DNA from: Bradyrhizobium icense
GTDB taxonomy: Bacteria > Pseudomonadota > Alphaproteobacteria > Rhizobiales > Xanthobacteraceae
Assembly: GCF_001693385.1 (NCBI RefSeq)
Contig: NZ_CP016428.1
Coordinates: 4,340,001-4,404,000 of the forward strand
Length of the DNA stretch: 64,000 bases
Direction of reading: 5' to 3'
Below the pieces are notes generated by a model. It was not told where the DNA came from and made no database searches. It saw only the letters and a program-made list of their open reading frames with translations. A program made the translations under genes and the position numbers. How positions within the stretch are numbered: the first letter of the stretch is position 1; every line of letters starts with the position of its first letter. This document shows, one piece after another, positions 1 through 9,787 of the stretch.

Positions 1-9
1 TGGCTGCTC

Positions 10-759
10 GTGGAGCCGTGGTGGACGCGTATGATGGTGACGATCTTGCCGCCAGCCGACGCCGTCAGGTTTCTCCGGTGGGGTGCAACGGGCGATATCC
101 TTCGAATCCGCGAAGCGGTCCCGGGTAAAGCAAGCCAGATTCGTGGCTGGTCCAACTGCGCTGTTCTCTCGGCGTTCTTGCTGGGCCGACCGAGCTGGAC
201 ATGGACGCCGCACGGTCTCTACCGGCAGCTAATCCGCGAAAGATCAACGCGGCGCGAGAACGTGCAGCAACTTCTCGTCGACCAGTTCACCAAAGTCGTC
301 AGCCATTGCTCGTCCAACGCACTGAGTGTCAGTGCCGACCAACTTTCTTTGCCACTAAGGGAACTGCTCATCATCATTGGACGCAATCTTCTCGAGACGA
401 TGATGACACCGTCGTTGCTGGAGGTCTGTTACACAGCCATCCTCGAAGCGGACCGCTACCCCGATGCGACACGGGCCTACGCGCAACATGGCCCTACGCC
501 GGCCATCGCGGTCCTTACGAAGATTCTTGAAAGAGCGAAGCAGGCCGGTGAAGTCGACCTCGCGGATTGCGAAGCCGGCGCTCGCCAATTTCTCGGGATG
601 CTCCATGGAGACGTTCATCTGGAAGCTGTGCTTCAGCTCCGCGAGATACCAACGCTTTCCGAGATCGATTTGCGCGCCCGCAACGCGGTGAAAGTCTTTC
701 TCGACGGCGCCGAGCCTGACGAGGCATCAATCCTCGCACGAGGAGCCTTAACGGCGTGA
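10..759 (+). pseudogene. TetR/AcrR-family regulator with a degenerate DNA-binding end
   Basis: The C-terminal half, from about residue 115 (PLRELLIIIGRNLLETMM) to the end, reads like the ligand-binding domain of AefR-type TetR regulators. The N-terminal half does not contain a recognisable helix-turn-helix. Only scraps are left: an AVLSAFL stretch near residue 52, then GLYRQL near residue 69, which resembles the TLYRQF end of a TetR recognition helix. The residues that should lie between them are missing, and the bases at about 197-210 read as ELDMDA in the next frame, close to the TSMDA motif of intact members. This suggests a small deletion plus frameshift rather than a working repressor. 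The ORF begins 10 bases from the window edge, so an upstream start cannot be excluded. No partner gene is visible to the left. Confidence 0.5.
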
Positions 760-916
760 GAATCATCGCGCAATGAACATGCCGCGCGACACTGACGCAC
801 CGGTCGCGACGGCGCTTGGTATGCCTCGCAGAGCCTTCACCACGGCGTCCAGGCGGCTGACCGGCGAAACCCCGCAATTGACGACGGTGCGCGCTAGCTA
901 GCCGGCCGATGCAATC

Positions 917-2359
917 CTATCCGCCACTCCGGTAGACCTGGATGTCGAGATCCCTGATCTTCTTGCGCAGCGTATTGCGGTTGAGGCCGAGCAGGTCGGC
1001 CGCACGGATCTGGTTGCCGCGCGTGGCCGCCAGCGCCGCAGTGAGCAGCGGTACCTCGATTTCCTTGAGGATGCGGTGGTAGAGGCCCGGCGGCGGCACG
1101 CCGTTCGGAAAGCCCGAGAAATGCGAGGACAGGTAGGCCTCGACCGCACCCCCGAGGTTTTCCACGCCAATCGGGGCGTTGCCGCCCGAGGTGACTGCCG
1201 GCGGCGCCAGCTCGCCATCGATCACCGAGGCTGTAATGACGTCCTGCGGGTAAAGCGCCGCCAGCCGGCGCGCGAGGTTTTCGAGCTCGCGCACGTTGCC
1301 GGGCCAACGGTGCTGCTTGAGCCGTTCCAGCGCCAGCGTGTCGAGCTTCTTCGGCGGCAAACCGTCCTTTTCGGCGAGCGAAAAGAAGTGCCGGATAAGA
1401 TCGGGCAGATCCTCGATCCGCTCACGCAACGGCGGCAGGCGCAGAGGCACTACGTTCAGGCGGAAGAACAAGTCTTCCCGGAACAGGCCCTGCTGGATCA
1501 GGATGCGCAAATCCTTATTGCTGGCCGCGACAATCCGCACATCGGTCTTGATCGGGGTACGGCCGCCGACAGTGGTGTACTCGCCCTGCTGCAGCACGCG
1601 CAGCAGCCGCGTCTGGGCCTCCATCGGCATGTCGCCGATTTCGTCGAGGAACAGCGTGCCGCCCTCGGCCTGTTCGAAGCGGCCGGAAGCGCGGGTATTG
1701 GCGCCGGTGAACGCACCGCGTTCGTGGCCGAACAATTCGGATTCGATGAGGTCGCGCGGGATCGCCGCCATGTTGACGGCGACGAACGGACCGTTGCGGC
1801 GCTTGCCGTAGTCGTGCAGCGCGCGGGCGACCAGTTCCTTGCCGGTGCCGGACTCGCCGGAGATCATCACCGTCAGGTCGGTCTGCATCAGCCGCGCCAG
1901 CACCCGGTAGATTTCCTGCATCGCCGGCGAACGGCCGACCAGGGGGATCGAATCGAATTCACCCTCGTCCGCCGCGCTCGCCACCCGCTCCTTCGGCTCG
2001 GCCAGCGCGCGGCCGACGATGGTGATGAGTTCCTTGAGGTCGAACGGCTTCGGCAGATACTCATAGGCACCGCGTTCCGAGGCTCGGATCGCCGTCATGA
2101 AGGTGTTTTGGGCACTCATGACGATGACGGGAAGGTTCGGCCGCATCTTCTTGATACGTGGCAGGAGGTCGAACGCGTTCTCGTCCGGCATCACCACATC
2201 GGTGATGACGAGATCGCCCTCGCCCTGACTCACCCAGCGCCACAGCGTTGCGGCGTTCCCGGTCAGGCGTACTTCATATCCGGCGCGCGAAAGAGCCTGG
2301 TTCAGAACCGTGCGGATGGCGGTGTCGTCATCGGCAACGAGTATGCTACCTGCGGGCAT
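917..2359 (-). CDS. ntrC: Nitrogen regulation response regulator NtrC
   Basis: Sigma-54-dependent activator of nitrogen-scavenging genes, phosphorylated by NtrB. The 480-residue protein has all three expected parts: a receiver domain (about 5-120) with the acidic pocket DDD at 10-12 and phospho-acceptor Asp54; an AAA+ domain (about 145-370) with Walker A GESGTGKE and the sigma-54 contact loop GAFTGA; and a C-terminal Fis-type helix-turn-helix ([15 protein letters not shown]). Its start lies 9 bases after the ntrB stop, so the two are cotranscribed as the last genes of dusB-ntrB-ntrC. Length and motifs are normal for the family and no key residue is missing. Confidence 0.97.
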   Translation of the reverse strand: MPAGSILVADDDTAIRTVLNQALSRAGYEVRLTGNAATLWRWVSQGEGDLVITDVVMPDENAFDLLPRIKKMRPNLPVIVMSAQNTFMTAIRASERGAYEYLPKPFDLKELITIVGRALAEPKERVASAADEGEFDSIPLVGRSPAMQEIYRVLARLMQTDLTVMISGESGTGKELVARALHDYGKRRNGPFVAVNMAAIPRDLIESELFGHERGAFTGANTRASGRFEQAEGGTLFLDEIGDMPMEAQTRLLRVLQQGEYTTVGGRTPIKTDVRIVAASNKDLRILIQQGLFREDLFFRLNVVPLRLPPLRERIEDLPDLIRHFFSLAEKDGLPPKKLDTLALERLKQHRWPGNVRELENLARRLAALYPQDVITASVIDGELAPPAVTSGGNAPIGVENLGGAVEAYLSSHFSGFPNGVPPPGLYHRILKEIEVPLLTAALAATRGNQIRAADLLGLNRNTLRKKIRDLDIQVYRSGG

Positions 2360-2368
2360 TGGTATTCC

Positions 2369-3544
2369 TCATCTTGCGTCCTGTGAGGCAGGCGGCAGCG
2401 TACCCGGAACGCCGTCGCGGTTGCTTTGGTCGAACTGTTTGGTTGGATTGAACATCGGCATCAGCACGCGGAACGTGGTCTTCCGCGGCTGCGATTCGCA
2501 TTCGATGATGCCGCCATGATCGCCGACGATCTTGGCAACCAGCGCGAGGCCCAGCCCGCTCCCGGTCTGCTTGGTCGTCACGAAGGGATCGAACAGATTC
2601 GGCAACAGGTCTTCCGGCACGCCGGAACCGTTGTCCTTGACGCAGAATTCCAGCGGCAGCGACACCCGCGATTTCTTCCCCGGCACCGATAAGCGGACGC
2701 CCGGGCGGAACGCGGTGGTAAGTTGGATTTCCGCATCGCTGCCGAGATCGGCAACCGCTTCGGCGGCGTTCTTCACGAGGTTGAGGAAGACCTGAATGAG
2801 CTGGTCCTGATTGGCCAGCACTGGCGGCAATGACGGATCGTATTCCTCGATGAAGCGGATGTTGCGAGCGAAGCCGGATTGCGCCAGCCGCTTCACGTGA
2901 TCGAGCACGGAATGGATGTTGACCGCCCCGCGCGCCACCGGGCGGTCGTCGCCGAACACTTCCATGCGGTCGACCAGGGTGACGATTCGGTCGGCTTCAT
3001 CGCAGATCAGCCGCGTCAGCATGCGGTCCTCGGATGAGGCCTGCTGCTCCAGCAATTGTGCCGCGCCGCGGATGCCGGACAACGGGTTCTTGATTTCGTG
3101 CGCCAGCATCGCGGCCAGCGCGATTACCGAGCGCGCTGCGCTCCGATGCGTCAATTGTCGGTCCATCTTGTCGGCGATGGTGCGCTCCTGCAGCATCACG
3201 ACGATATGGCCGGGCCGTTCGGTGAGCGGGGCGACGTGCAGATCGACCTGGCGATCGCCGCCGATGCGAGGCGTGCCGAGATCGACCTTGTACTCGTTGA
3301 CGGGCGAGCCGCTCGATCGCACCTGGTCGATAAGCGCCAGCAACGGACTGCCGAATGGCACCAGCTCTTTCAGGGATTGCCGACGCAGGAACTGCGTCGA
3401 AATCTCGAAGAAGGATTCGGCGGCGATGTTGGCGTCGACGATGCGGCCGTCCGGCGCCACCAGCAGCACCGGGTTGGGCAGCGCGTTGAGGATGGCTTCG
3501 CTCTCGGAGGGCACGGGGCGGCGATGTTCTGCAACCGAATTCAT
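2369..3544 (-). CDS. ntrB: Nitrogen regulation sensor histidine kinase NtrB
   Basis: Soluble two-component kinase/phosphatase that controls NtrC according to nitrogen status through PII. The 391-residue product has an N-terminal PAS domain (about 15-120), a HisKA dimerisation domain with the phosphorylated His149 in AHEIKNPL, and an ATPase domain with N-box [11 protein letters not shown]1 box DNGSGVP and G2 box GSGLGLAL. There are no membrane segments, as expected for NtrB. I chose the ATG at 3544 because it overlaps the dusB stop as ATGA. The longer open frame to 3670 lies wholly inside dusB and adds only low-complexity residues. Confidence 0.96.
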   Translation of the reverse strand: MNSVAEHRRPVPSESEAILNALPNPVLLVAPDGRIVDANIAAESFFEISTQFLRRQSLKELVPFGSPLLALIDQVRSSGSPVNEYKVDLGTPRIGGDRQVDLHVAPLTERPGHIVVMLQERTIADKMDRQLTHRSAARSVIALAAMLAHEIKNPLSGIRGAAQLLEQQASSEDRMLTRLICDEADRIVTLVDRMEVFGDDRPVARGAVNIHSVLDHVKRLAQSGFARNIRFIEEYDPSLPPVLANQDQLIQVFLNLVKNAAEAVADLGSDAEIQLTTAFRPGVRLSVPGKKSRVSLPLEFCVKDNGSGVPEDLLPNLFDPFVTTKQTGSGLGLALVAKIVGDHGGIIECESQPRKTTFRVLMPMFNPTKQFDQSNRDGVPGTLPPASQDAR

Positions 3545-4575
3545 GCAGCAGCACTCCATGCGAAATCGTCGAACGCGTCCTGCAGAGATTGGTGCACGCG
3601 GTACGGATCCTCCGACGTCAGAATCCTTTGCCGCCAGCCCTTCAGCGTCTCCGCCGGGGCGCGGCTGCATTGCGCCGCGACCTCCAGCGCCCAGCCGAGA
3701 TGCTTGCGTGCGTGCTTGAGCCCGATGCGCAGCCCGTAATGGCTACAGACTTCATCGTAGAGTGCGCGCATATGCGCGAGTTGTTCGGCCAGCGACGGCA
3801 TCGCCTCCGCCTTCCCGGTTTCGAGCCGACGTCCGATTTGGCCCGGCAGCCAGGGTTGACCCTGCGCGCCGCGCCCGATCATCACGGCGTCCGCCCCTGA
3901 TGCATCCAACGCCTGCACCGCTTTGTCGAATGAGGTGATGTCGCCGTTGACGACGAGCGGCACGGAAACCGCGTGCCTGACCGCGCGCACGGCGGCCCAA
4001 TCGGCGACGCCCTTGTAAAACTGGCAACGCGTGCGCCCATGCACGGTGATCATCTGCACCCCGGCGGCTTCCGCGCGGTGCGCCAGCTCGGGCGCATTGA
4101 GCGAGCGGTCGTCCCAGCCGAGCCGCATCTTCAGCGTCACCGGCACCTTGACCGCCGCGATCGTGGCCTCGATCAGCTTGAGCGCATGATCGAGATCGCG
4201 CATCAGCGCCGAGCCGGACTGGCCGCCGGTGACATGACGCGCCGGGCAGCCCATGTTGATATCGATGATGTCGGCGCCCGCCGCTTCGGCAACCCTTGCC
4301 CCCTCCGCCATCCAGTGCGCCTCGCAGCCCGCGAGCTGAACGACGTGCGGCCCGACGCCGGCCGTCTCGCAGCGCAGAAGCGACATCGGCCTGCCGTGCA
4401 CGAGTTCGTCGCTGGCGGTCATCTCGGAGACGACCAGTCCGGCGCCGAGATTGGCGGCAAGGCGTCGAAAGGGGGCATCGGTGACGCCGGACATCGGCGC
4501 CAGGAGAACCCGGTTGGCGACAGCAATTTCGCCTATTTTCAACGGCTTAGAACGTGAACTTTCCGGGCCGGTCAC
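3541..4575 (-). CDS. dusB: tRNA-dihydrouridine synthase DusB (NifR3)
   Basis: FMN-dependent reductase that makes dihydrouridine in tRNA, historically called nifR3 because it precedes ntrBC. Visible signatures are the N-terminal flavin-binding [12 protein letters not shown], the catalytic Cys110 in NMGCPA, the MKMRLGW-type barrel strand (here LKMRLGWDD), VHGRTR and the phosphate-binding GDI...[10 protein letters not shown]. It has 344 residues, normal length. It is the first gene of the dusB-ntrB-ntrC operon and overlaps ntrB by four bases. It diverges from ispDF, with about 250 bp between the two starts that must hold both promoters. Confidence 0.96.
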   Translation of the reverse strand: MTGPESSRSKPLKIGEIAVANRVLLAPMSGVTDAPFRRLAANLGAGLVVSEMTASDELVHGRPMSLLRCETAGVGPHVVQLAGCEAHWMAEGARVAEAAGADIIDINMGCPARHVTGGQSGSALMRDLDHALKLIEATIAAVKVPVTLKMRLGWDDRSLNAPELAHRAEAAGVQMITVHGRTRCQFYKGVADWAAVRAVRHAVSVPLVVNGDITSFDKAVQALDASGADAVMIGRGAQGQPWLPGQIGRRLETGKAEAMPSLAEQLAHMRALYDEVCSHYGLRIGLKHARKHLGWALEVAAQCSRAPAETLKGWRQRILTSEDPYRVHQSLQDAFDDFAWSAAA

Positions 4576-4824
4576 GGCGTTCTCATGGTTGGGGCGGCGG
4601 CTTCATTGCAACCGTCGACGCATATTGTGAGCACAAATCTTGGGCAGTCAAGCTTCTTGCCTACACTTTAGACAGAACTATCATTTGTGCAAGTGCACTG
4701 CAACAAAAACTGCTTTTCCCACAGCTAGCGGGAATCGCTCTGTTTTTCCCTATTCAGCGTGGTAAGGGCTGTGCGCCAGCGCACCCGCCCCTCACCACCC
4801 CGATTCATTCGTATTTGAGTCCAG

Positions 4825-6021
4825 ATGCCCAGACCCGAGCGCACCGCAGCCATTCTCGTCGCAGCCGGACGCGGGCTTCGCGCCGGCGCCGGGGGTCCAA
4901 AGCAATATCGCGAGATCGGTGGGCAGACGGTGATCTTCCGCGCCATGCAAGCGTTCAGCAAGCATCCAGATATCTTCGCCGTGCAACCGGTGGTGAATCC
5001 CGATGACGCCGCCGTTTTCAGTGAAGCCGTCGCGGGACTGCGCCATCAACCTCCAACGAATGGCGGCGCGACACGTCAGGCCTCGGTGCATGCCGGACTC
5101 GAGGCGCTGGCTGCGGAGAAGCCCGACATCGTTCTGATCCACGATGCCGCGCGGCCCTTCGTGACCTCGGCGGTAATTTCGCGCGCGATCGATGCTGCGG
5201 GTCGGACGGGCGCCGCTGTTCCGACAATTCCCGTTACCGACACGATCAAGCAGGTCGGTGATGCCGGTCACGTCGAGGCGACGCCCGAACGCGCATGGTT
5301 GCGTATCGCGCAAACGCCGCAAGCGTTTCGCTTCGATGTCATTCTCGATGCCCATCGCCGCGCCGCGCGCGATGGCCGCAGCGATTTCACCGACGATGCG
5401 GCGCTCGCGGAGTGGGCGGGATTGACGGTGGCGACCTTTGAAGGCGATCCTGCAAACATGAAACTGACGACGCCAGAAGATTTCATCCGCGAGGAAGCCC
5501 GCCTCGCCGCCCAGCTCGGCGACATCAGGACCGGCACAGGCTACGACGTGCACGCCTTCGGCGACGGCGATCATCTTATGCTCTGCGGCGTTCGCGTGCC
5601 GCACACCCGCGGCTTTCTCGCCCATTCCGATGGCGACGTCGGCCTGCATGCTCTGGTCGACGCCATCCTCGGCGCGCTGGCCGACGGCGATATCGGCTCG
5701 CACTTTCCACCGAGCGACCCGCAGTGGAAGGGTGCTGCGTCGGACAAATTCCTCAAATATGCCGTCGAGCGCGTCGCCGCGCGCGGCGGACGAATCGCCA
5801 ATCTCGAGGTCACGATGATCTGCGAGCGCCCGAAGATCGGGCCGCTGCGCGATACCATGCGCGCCCGCATTGCCGAGATCACCGGGCTCAATATTTCCCG
5901 CGTTGCGGTGAAGGCGACCACCAGCGAACGGCTCGGCTTTACCGGCCGCGAGGAAGGCATCGCCGCGACCGCGAGCGCCACCATCCGCCTGCCTTGGGAC
6001 GATAAGGGTTGGAGCGAGTAA
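4825..6021 (+). CDS. ispDF: Bifunctional IspD/IspF isoprenoid (MEP pathway) enzyme
   Basis: Fusion of two MEP-pathway enzymes. The N-terminal IspD part (about 1-225) activates methylerythritol 4-phosphate with CTP and carries the nucleotide-binding [12 protein letters not shown] and PKQY. The C-terminal IspF part (about 235-396) cyclises the later intermediate to MEcPP and carries metal ligands Asp241 and His243 in GYDVH and His267 in LAHSDGD. Fused IspDF is common in alphaproteobacteria, so the 398-residue length is normal. The gene starts with ATG at 4825 and is followed after one base by the CinA-C gene, so the two form an operon. Confidence 0.96.
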   Translation: MPRPERTAAILVAAGRGLRAGAGGPKQYREIGGQTVIFRAMQAFSKHPDIFAVQPVVNPDDAAVFSEAVAGLRHQPPTNGGATRQASVHAGLEALAAEKPDIVLIHDAARPFVTSAVISRAIDAAGRTGAAVPTIPVTDTIKQVGDAGHVEATPERAWLRIAQTPQAFRFDVILDAHRRAARDGRSDFTDDAALAEWAGLTVATFEGDPANMKLTTPEDFIREEARLAAQLGDIRTGTGYDVHAFGDGDHLMLCGVRVPHTRGFLAHSDGDVGLHALVDAILGALADGDIGSHFPPSDPQWKGAASDKFLKYAVERVAARGGRIANLEVTMICERPKIGPLRDTMRARIAEITGLNISRVAVKATTSERLGFTGREEGIAATASATIRLPWDDKGWSE

Positions 6022-6022
6022 G

Positions 6023-6625
6023 ATGAGCGGCAGCGACGCCCGCGCCCTCGCCCGCTCGCTGCTTGATTTGTGCCGGATGCGCAAGCTGACGATTGCCACC
6101 GCAGAATCCTGCACGGGCGGCCTGGTCGCCGGTGCGCTGACCGATATTCCGGGCTCTTCGGACGTGATCGACCGCGGTTTCGTCACCTATTCCAATGAAG
6201 CCAAGCGCGCGATGCTCGGCGTCAAAGCCTCGACGCTGACAACCTTCGGCGCAGTCAGCAAGGAAACCGCGACTGCAATGGCGGTCGGCGCGCTGGAAAA
6301 GGCCGGCGTGGATCTCGCGGTATCCATCACCGGCATTGCAGGTCCGGGCGGAGCCACACCGGGCAAGCCGGTCGGCCTCGTGCATTTCGCCGTTGCGTCA
6401 CGCGATGGCAAGATCCTGCACCGCGAATTCCGTTTTGGCGCCATTGGCCGCACCACCGTGCGCCAGCGCTCGGTCGTGGAAGCGCTGCGTATGCTGATGG
6501 AATTGGCGCGCGGACCGCAGCCGCCTGCCAAGTCGCGCCGGGAAGCCGTGAGCCGGTTACGGCCGCGGGTGGCGCGCAGCCCGCGCCGGAGCGCCGTCAA
6601 GCGGCGCCGGCCGCCGCGGACTTAA
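6023..6625 (+). CDS. pncC: CinA C-terminal family amidase (PncC-like) with Arg-rich tail
   Basis: Stand-alone CinA-C domain, the family that deamidates nicotinamide mononucleotide in NAD salvage. The core (about 5-160) shows the hallmark TAESCTGG, the substrate loop SITGIAGPGG and KPVGLVHFA. It starts directly after the ispDF stop and is probably translated from the same mRNA. Stand-alone PncC proteins are usually about 160-165 residues. This one has about 35 extra C-terminal residues packed with Arg, Pro and Lys (for example SRREAVSRLRPR and VKRRRPPRT). The tail is probably disordered and could bind nucleic acid or be neutral. The N-terminal ADP-ribose pyrophosphatase domain of full CinA is absent. 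Confidence 0.9.
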   Translation: MSGSDARALARSLLDLCRMRKLTIATAESCTGGLVAGALTDIPGSSDVIDRGFVTYSNEAKRAMLGVKASTLTTFGAVSKETATAMAVGALEKAGVDLAVSITGIAGPGGATPGKPVGLVHFAVASRDGKILHREFRFGAIGRTTVRQRSVVEALRMLMELARGPQPPAKSRREAVSRLRPRVARSPRRSAVKRRRPPRT

Positions 6626-6630
6626 TCAGA

Positions 6631-8304
6631 TCAGGCCAGCGCAGCCAACGCCTTGGCGCGCGTCTCGCTCAGCGAGCTTGTCGGCGTCAAAGCTTCCGGG
6701 CTGATCGAAAGCTCGATGATGGCCGGCAGTCCGCTTGCCACCGCTTCGTCGAAAGCGCTGGCAAAGTCCTCAGTGCGCTCAACGTGGGCGCCAAATCCGC
6801 CACAAGCGCGGGCCAGCGCCGCGAAATCGGGATTGGCCAGATCAGTGCCGGAGACACGGCCGGGATAGGTCCGCTCCTGGTGCATGCGGATCGTTCCATA
6901 CATGCCGTTGTTGCAAACGATCACGATCAGCGGCAGCCGGTGTTCGACCGCCGTCATGAACTCCAGCCCGGTCATCTGGAAGCAGCCGTCGCCGGCAAAT
7001 GCAATGACGGTGCGCTCGGGATGCATCAGCTTGGCGGCCACGGCCGCGGGCAGGCCATATCCCATCGATCCCGACGTCGGCGCCAGTTCGGTGCGAAATT
7101 GCCGATAGCGCCAGAAGCGGTGCACCCAGACGGCATAGTTGCCGGCGCCATTGCAGATGATGGTGTCATGGGGCAAGCGATCGCTCAAACTGCGCACGAT
7201 CTGCGAGAGCTGCACGTCGCCGGGCGACCGCGTCGGCTCGGTGAAGGCGAGATAGTCGGCATGCGCCGCCTTGAGATAGTCGGCGCGCGATTGATGTTTC
7301 GGCTCCAGCCGCTTGATCGCAACTGCAAAGGCCGCGCCGCTCGCGACCACGCCGAGCGTCGGCGAATAGACGCGTCCGATCTCTTCCGGGTCGGGATAGA
7401 TATGAACCAGCGGCTGCTTCGGTTTCGGAACATCGAACAACGTATAGCCGGATGTGGTGGCCTCCCCCAGCCTCGCGCCAAGCGCGATCACCAGATCGCT
7501 GGTTCGGATCCGGTCGGCGATTTTTGCGTCGAGACCGATGCCGACATGGCCGCCATAGGCCGGATGCAGATTGTCGAAATAGTCCTGGCATCGGAACGAA
7601 ACGCCGACTGGAACCTCGTGCGCAGCGGCAAACGTTTCGAGATCGCGACGAGCCTGATCGCTCCATCCGCCGCCGCCGACGATCAGGAACGGCCTCTTCG
7701 CCTCCGACAGCAGCGCATGGAATTGCCGCAAGGCGCCGTCATCGGGCGCGACCGGAATCGGATTGTAGGGCGGCGCATCCGCCACCTCGGCGGTGTCGGT
7801 GAGCATGTCCTCGGGCAGCGCCAGCACGACCGGACCGGGACGGCCCGATGTCGCGGTGAAGAAGGCGCGCGAAATGAACTCGGGAATCCGCCGCGCATCG
7901 TCGATCTGGGCGACCCATTTCGCCATCGGCCCGAACATCTGGCGATAATCGATTTCCTGGAACGCCTCGCGTTCCATCATGTCGCGTCCAACCTGGCCAA
8001 GCAGCAGGATCAGCGGCGTCGAGTCCTGGAACGCGACATGGACGCCGGAGGAAGCATTGGTGGCGCCGGGGCCGCGGGTGGCGAACACGATGCCGGGCCG
8101 TCCCGTCAGCTTGCCATAGGCCTCCGCCATCATGGCAGCGCCCCCCTCCTGCCGCGCGTTGATGAAACGCACGCGCTGGCTCTGGTACATGCCGTCGAGA
8201 GCTGCCAGGAAGCTTTCCCCGGGCACGCCGAACACGGTGTCGGCGCCGTGCAAGGCCAGTTGCTCGATGAGAATATGGCCACCGGTTCGAAGATTTGCGT
8301 CCAT
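6631..8304 (-). CDS. Thiamine-diphosphate-dependent enzyme (acetolactate synthase-like)
   Basis: A 557-residue protein of the acetolactate synthase/benzoylformate decarboxylase superfamily. The N-terminal Pyr domain holds the conserved activating Glu in ARQEGGAA (about residue 53). The central domain carries VGGGGW. The C-terminal PP domain has the ThDP/Mg2+ motif GDGCFQM followed by CNNGMYGT. Biosynthetic AHAS large subunits normally have a small-subunit gene (ilvH) beside them; here there is none, and residues differ enough that I would not call it IlvB. It lies 11 bases after a beta-hydroxyacid dehydrogenase gene, so the pair probably handles a 2-keto or semialdehyde substrate in catabolism. 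The substrate is unknown. Confidence 0.88.
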   Translation of the reverse strand: MDANLRTGGHILIEQLALHGADTVFGVPGESFLAALDGMYQSQRVRFINARQEGGAAMMAEAYGKLTGRPGIVFATRGPGATNASSGVHVAFQDSTPLILLLGQVGRDMMEREAFQEIDYRQMFGPMAKWVAQIDDARRIPEFISRAFFTATSGRPGPVVLALPEDMLTDTAEVADAPPYNPIPVAPDDGALRQFHALLSEAKRPFLIVGGGGWSDQARRDLETFAAAHEVPVGVSFRCQDYFDNLHPAYGGHVGIGLDAKIADRIRTSDLVIALGARLGEATTSGYTLFDVPKPKQPLVHIYPDPEEIGRVYSPTLGVVASGAAFAVAIKRLEPKHQSRADYLKAAHADYLAFTEPTRSPGDVQLSQIVRSLSDRLPHDTIICNGAGNYAVWVHRFWRYRQFRTELAPTSGSMGYGLPAAVAAKLMHPERTVIAFAGDGCFQMTGLEFMTAVEHRLPLIVIVCNNGMYGTIRMHQERTYPGRVSGTDLANPDFAALARACGGFGAHVERTEDFASAFDEAVASGLPAIIELSISPEALTPTSSLSETRAKALAALA

Positions 8305-8315
8305 CGGCTCGTCCC

Positions 8316-9239
8316 TCAGTTGCCTTGTTGTTGCTCTTTCGGTCCTACCCGCGCGGCCACGCCCGTCACGGCCTCGTAGGCCTTGATGACGGCAGTGCAG
8401 GATTCGCCGTCGTGCCCGAGCAGCGCCGCCTGCCGGTAGGTCTGATGCACCGCTTCCGCCATGAACCCGGGCAGACCCGCCTCCTCCAGCCAGCGCGCAT
8501 AATAGCGGACGTCCTTGCGGGCGTTCGCCAGCGACATCAGCGGCGTGAAGTCGCCATCGAGCGTGGCCTGGCCGTAAAGATCGAGCATGCCGCTCTTGCC
8601 GCCGGCCGCCGAGATGATGCGGATCACCTGGGAAAGATCGAGCCCGTCCTTTGCGGCGAGCGCAAAGCCTTCACACCACGCCGCCACATTGGCGAAGGCG
8701 ATATAGTTGTGAATGAGCTTGAGGCGGATCGCATGCCCCAGCGGGCCGATGTGGAAGATGTTTTCGGCATAGCGTTCAAAATAGGGCCTGAGGTCGTCGA
8801 GCAGGTCGCGCTCACCGCCGAACAGCACGTTGACCTTGCCGGCGTCGGCGTGTTTCGGGGTTCGCGTCATCGGTGCTTCGGCGTAGCGACCGCCGGCCGC
8901 GCGCACCATGCGGTCGAGCTTGGCGACCATCTGCGGGCTGCCGGTGGTGTGATCCACGATGATGAAGCCCGGTGCCGGACTGGCGAGCAGCCCATCGCTG
9001 CAAACCATCAACGCCTCGACATCCTCGGCCTCGTTGACGCAAATCATGATGACGCGGCAATTGTCGCGAATTTCCTGAAGACCGCTGGCAGCGGTCGCGC
9101 CGAACGATTTGGCGCCCGCCACAGCCGCCGGGTTGATATCATAGGCGGTGACCGCCACGCCCTTGGCGACGAGGTTCTTGACCAAGCCTCGCCCCATTCC
9201 ACCAAGGCCGATAAAGCCAACGCGTTCGAATGTCGTCAT
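8316..9239 (-). CDS. NAD(P)-dependent beta-hydroxyacid dehydrogenase
   Basis: Member of the 3-hydroxyisobutyrate dehydrogenase/6-phosphogluconate family. It has 307 residues with an N-terminal Rossmann fold (GFIGLGGMGRGLV), the substrate-binding segment DHTTGSPQ (DxxTGxP type) and the catalytic lysine region RLKLIHNYIAF before the all-alpha C-terminal domain. Family members oxidise or reduce hydroxyacids such as 3-hydroxyisobutyrate, tartronate semialdehyde or sulfolactaldehyde; the sequence alone does not fix which. It is the first gene of a two-gene unit with the ThDP enzyme. A tartronate-semialdehyde-type pathway (carboligase plus reductase) would fit that pairing but is inference. Confidence 0.88.
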   Translation of the reverse strand: MTTFERVGFIGLGGMGRGLVKNLVAKGVAVTAYDINPAAVAGAKSFGATAASGLQEIRDNCRVIMICVNEAEDVEALMVCSDGLLASPAPGFIIVDHTTGSPQMVAKLDRMVRAAGGRYAEAPMTRTPKHADAGKVNVLFGGERDLLDDLRPYFERYAENIFHIGPLGHAIRLKLIHNYIAFANVAAWCEGFALAAKDGLDLSQVIRIISAAGGKSGMLDLYGQATLDGDFTPLMSLANARKDVRYYARWLEEAGLPGFMAEAVHQTYRQAALLGHDGESCTAVIKAYEAVTGVAARVGPKEQQQGN

Positions 9240-9304
9240 CTCAACCGTTCCGTAGTTGTTCCCTGGAATCTTTCCGAAGAGCCGAGCGCGCCGAGTTGCG
9301 GAGC

Positions 9305-9778
9305 CTAGCTTCGGGTGCCGGTGACGGGCTTCCCATAAATCACGTCCGCCCGCTTTTCGAACGCGTGGGCAAAACGCTGGAATGCGGTATCGAACATCGT
9401 CCCCATCAGCATTGCCAGCATCCGGCTCTTGAATTCATAGGACAGGAAGAATCCGACGTCGCAGTCGGTTTCGGATTTCGGCTCGAACGTCCAGCGGTTT
9501 TCGAGGTTGCTGAACGGGCCCTTCAGATATTCGACCATGATTTTCAGGTTCGGCCGGTCCAGCGTCACCCGGCTGGTGAAGGACTCCCGCACCAGCTTGA
9601 ACGATACCGTCATGTCGGCGACGATCACCTCAATGCCGTCGGCCTTCTGCGTGCGCTGCCGTATCCTCAGCGATTGGCACAGCGGCACGAATTCCGGATA
9701 GCGCTCGACATCGGCGACCAGATCGAACATGTGCGACGCGGTATGATGAACCCGGCGCTTGCTGGAAAAGCGAGGCAT
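9305..9778 (-). CDS. COQ10/RatA-like START-domain protein
   Basis: A 157-residue SRPBCC/START-fold protein of the Coq10/RatA group, starting MPRFSSKRRVHHTA, the usual beginning of the family, followed by MFDLVADVERYPEFVPLC. Coq10 proteins bind ubiquinone and support respiration; the related E. coli RatA was described as a ribosome-association toxin. In alphaproteobacteria the Coq10 role is more plausible. It begins 9 bases after lipA stops, so the two are cotranscribed, an arrangement frequent in this class. No signal peptide or membrane segment is seen. Confidence 0.9.
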   Translation of the reverse strand: MPRFSSKRRVHHTASHMFDLVADVERYPEFVPLCQSLRIRQRTQKADGIEVIVADMTVSFKLVRESFTSRVTLDRPNLKIMVEYLKGPFSNLENRWTFEPKSETDCDVGFFLSYEFKSRMLAMLMGTMFDTAFQRFAHAFEKRADVIYGKPVTGTRS

Positions 9779-9787
9779 TGGACGCGC

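Noticed and set aside
1076..2386. 436-codon plus-strand open frame opposite ntrC
   Set aside because: Antisense shadow of ntrC, without recognisable motifs or a ribosome-binding site.
4685..4705. GTGCA-AG-TGCAC near the dusB/ispDF divergent region as an NtrC site
   Set aside because: Half-site spacing is two bases, whereas NtrC sites have about five to seven between GCAC and GTGC arms.
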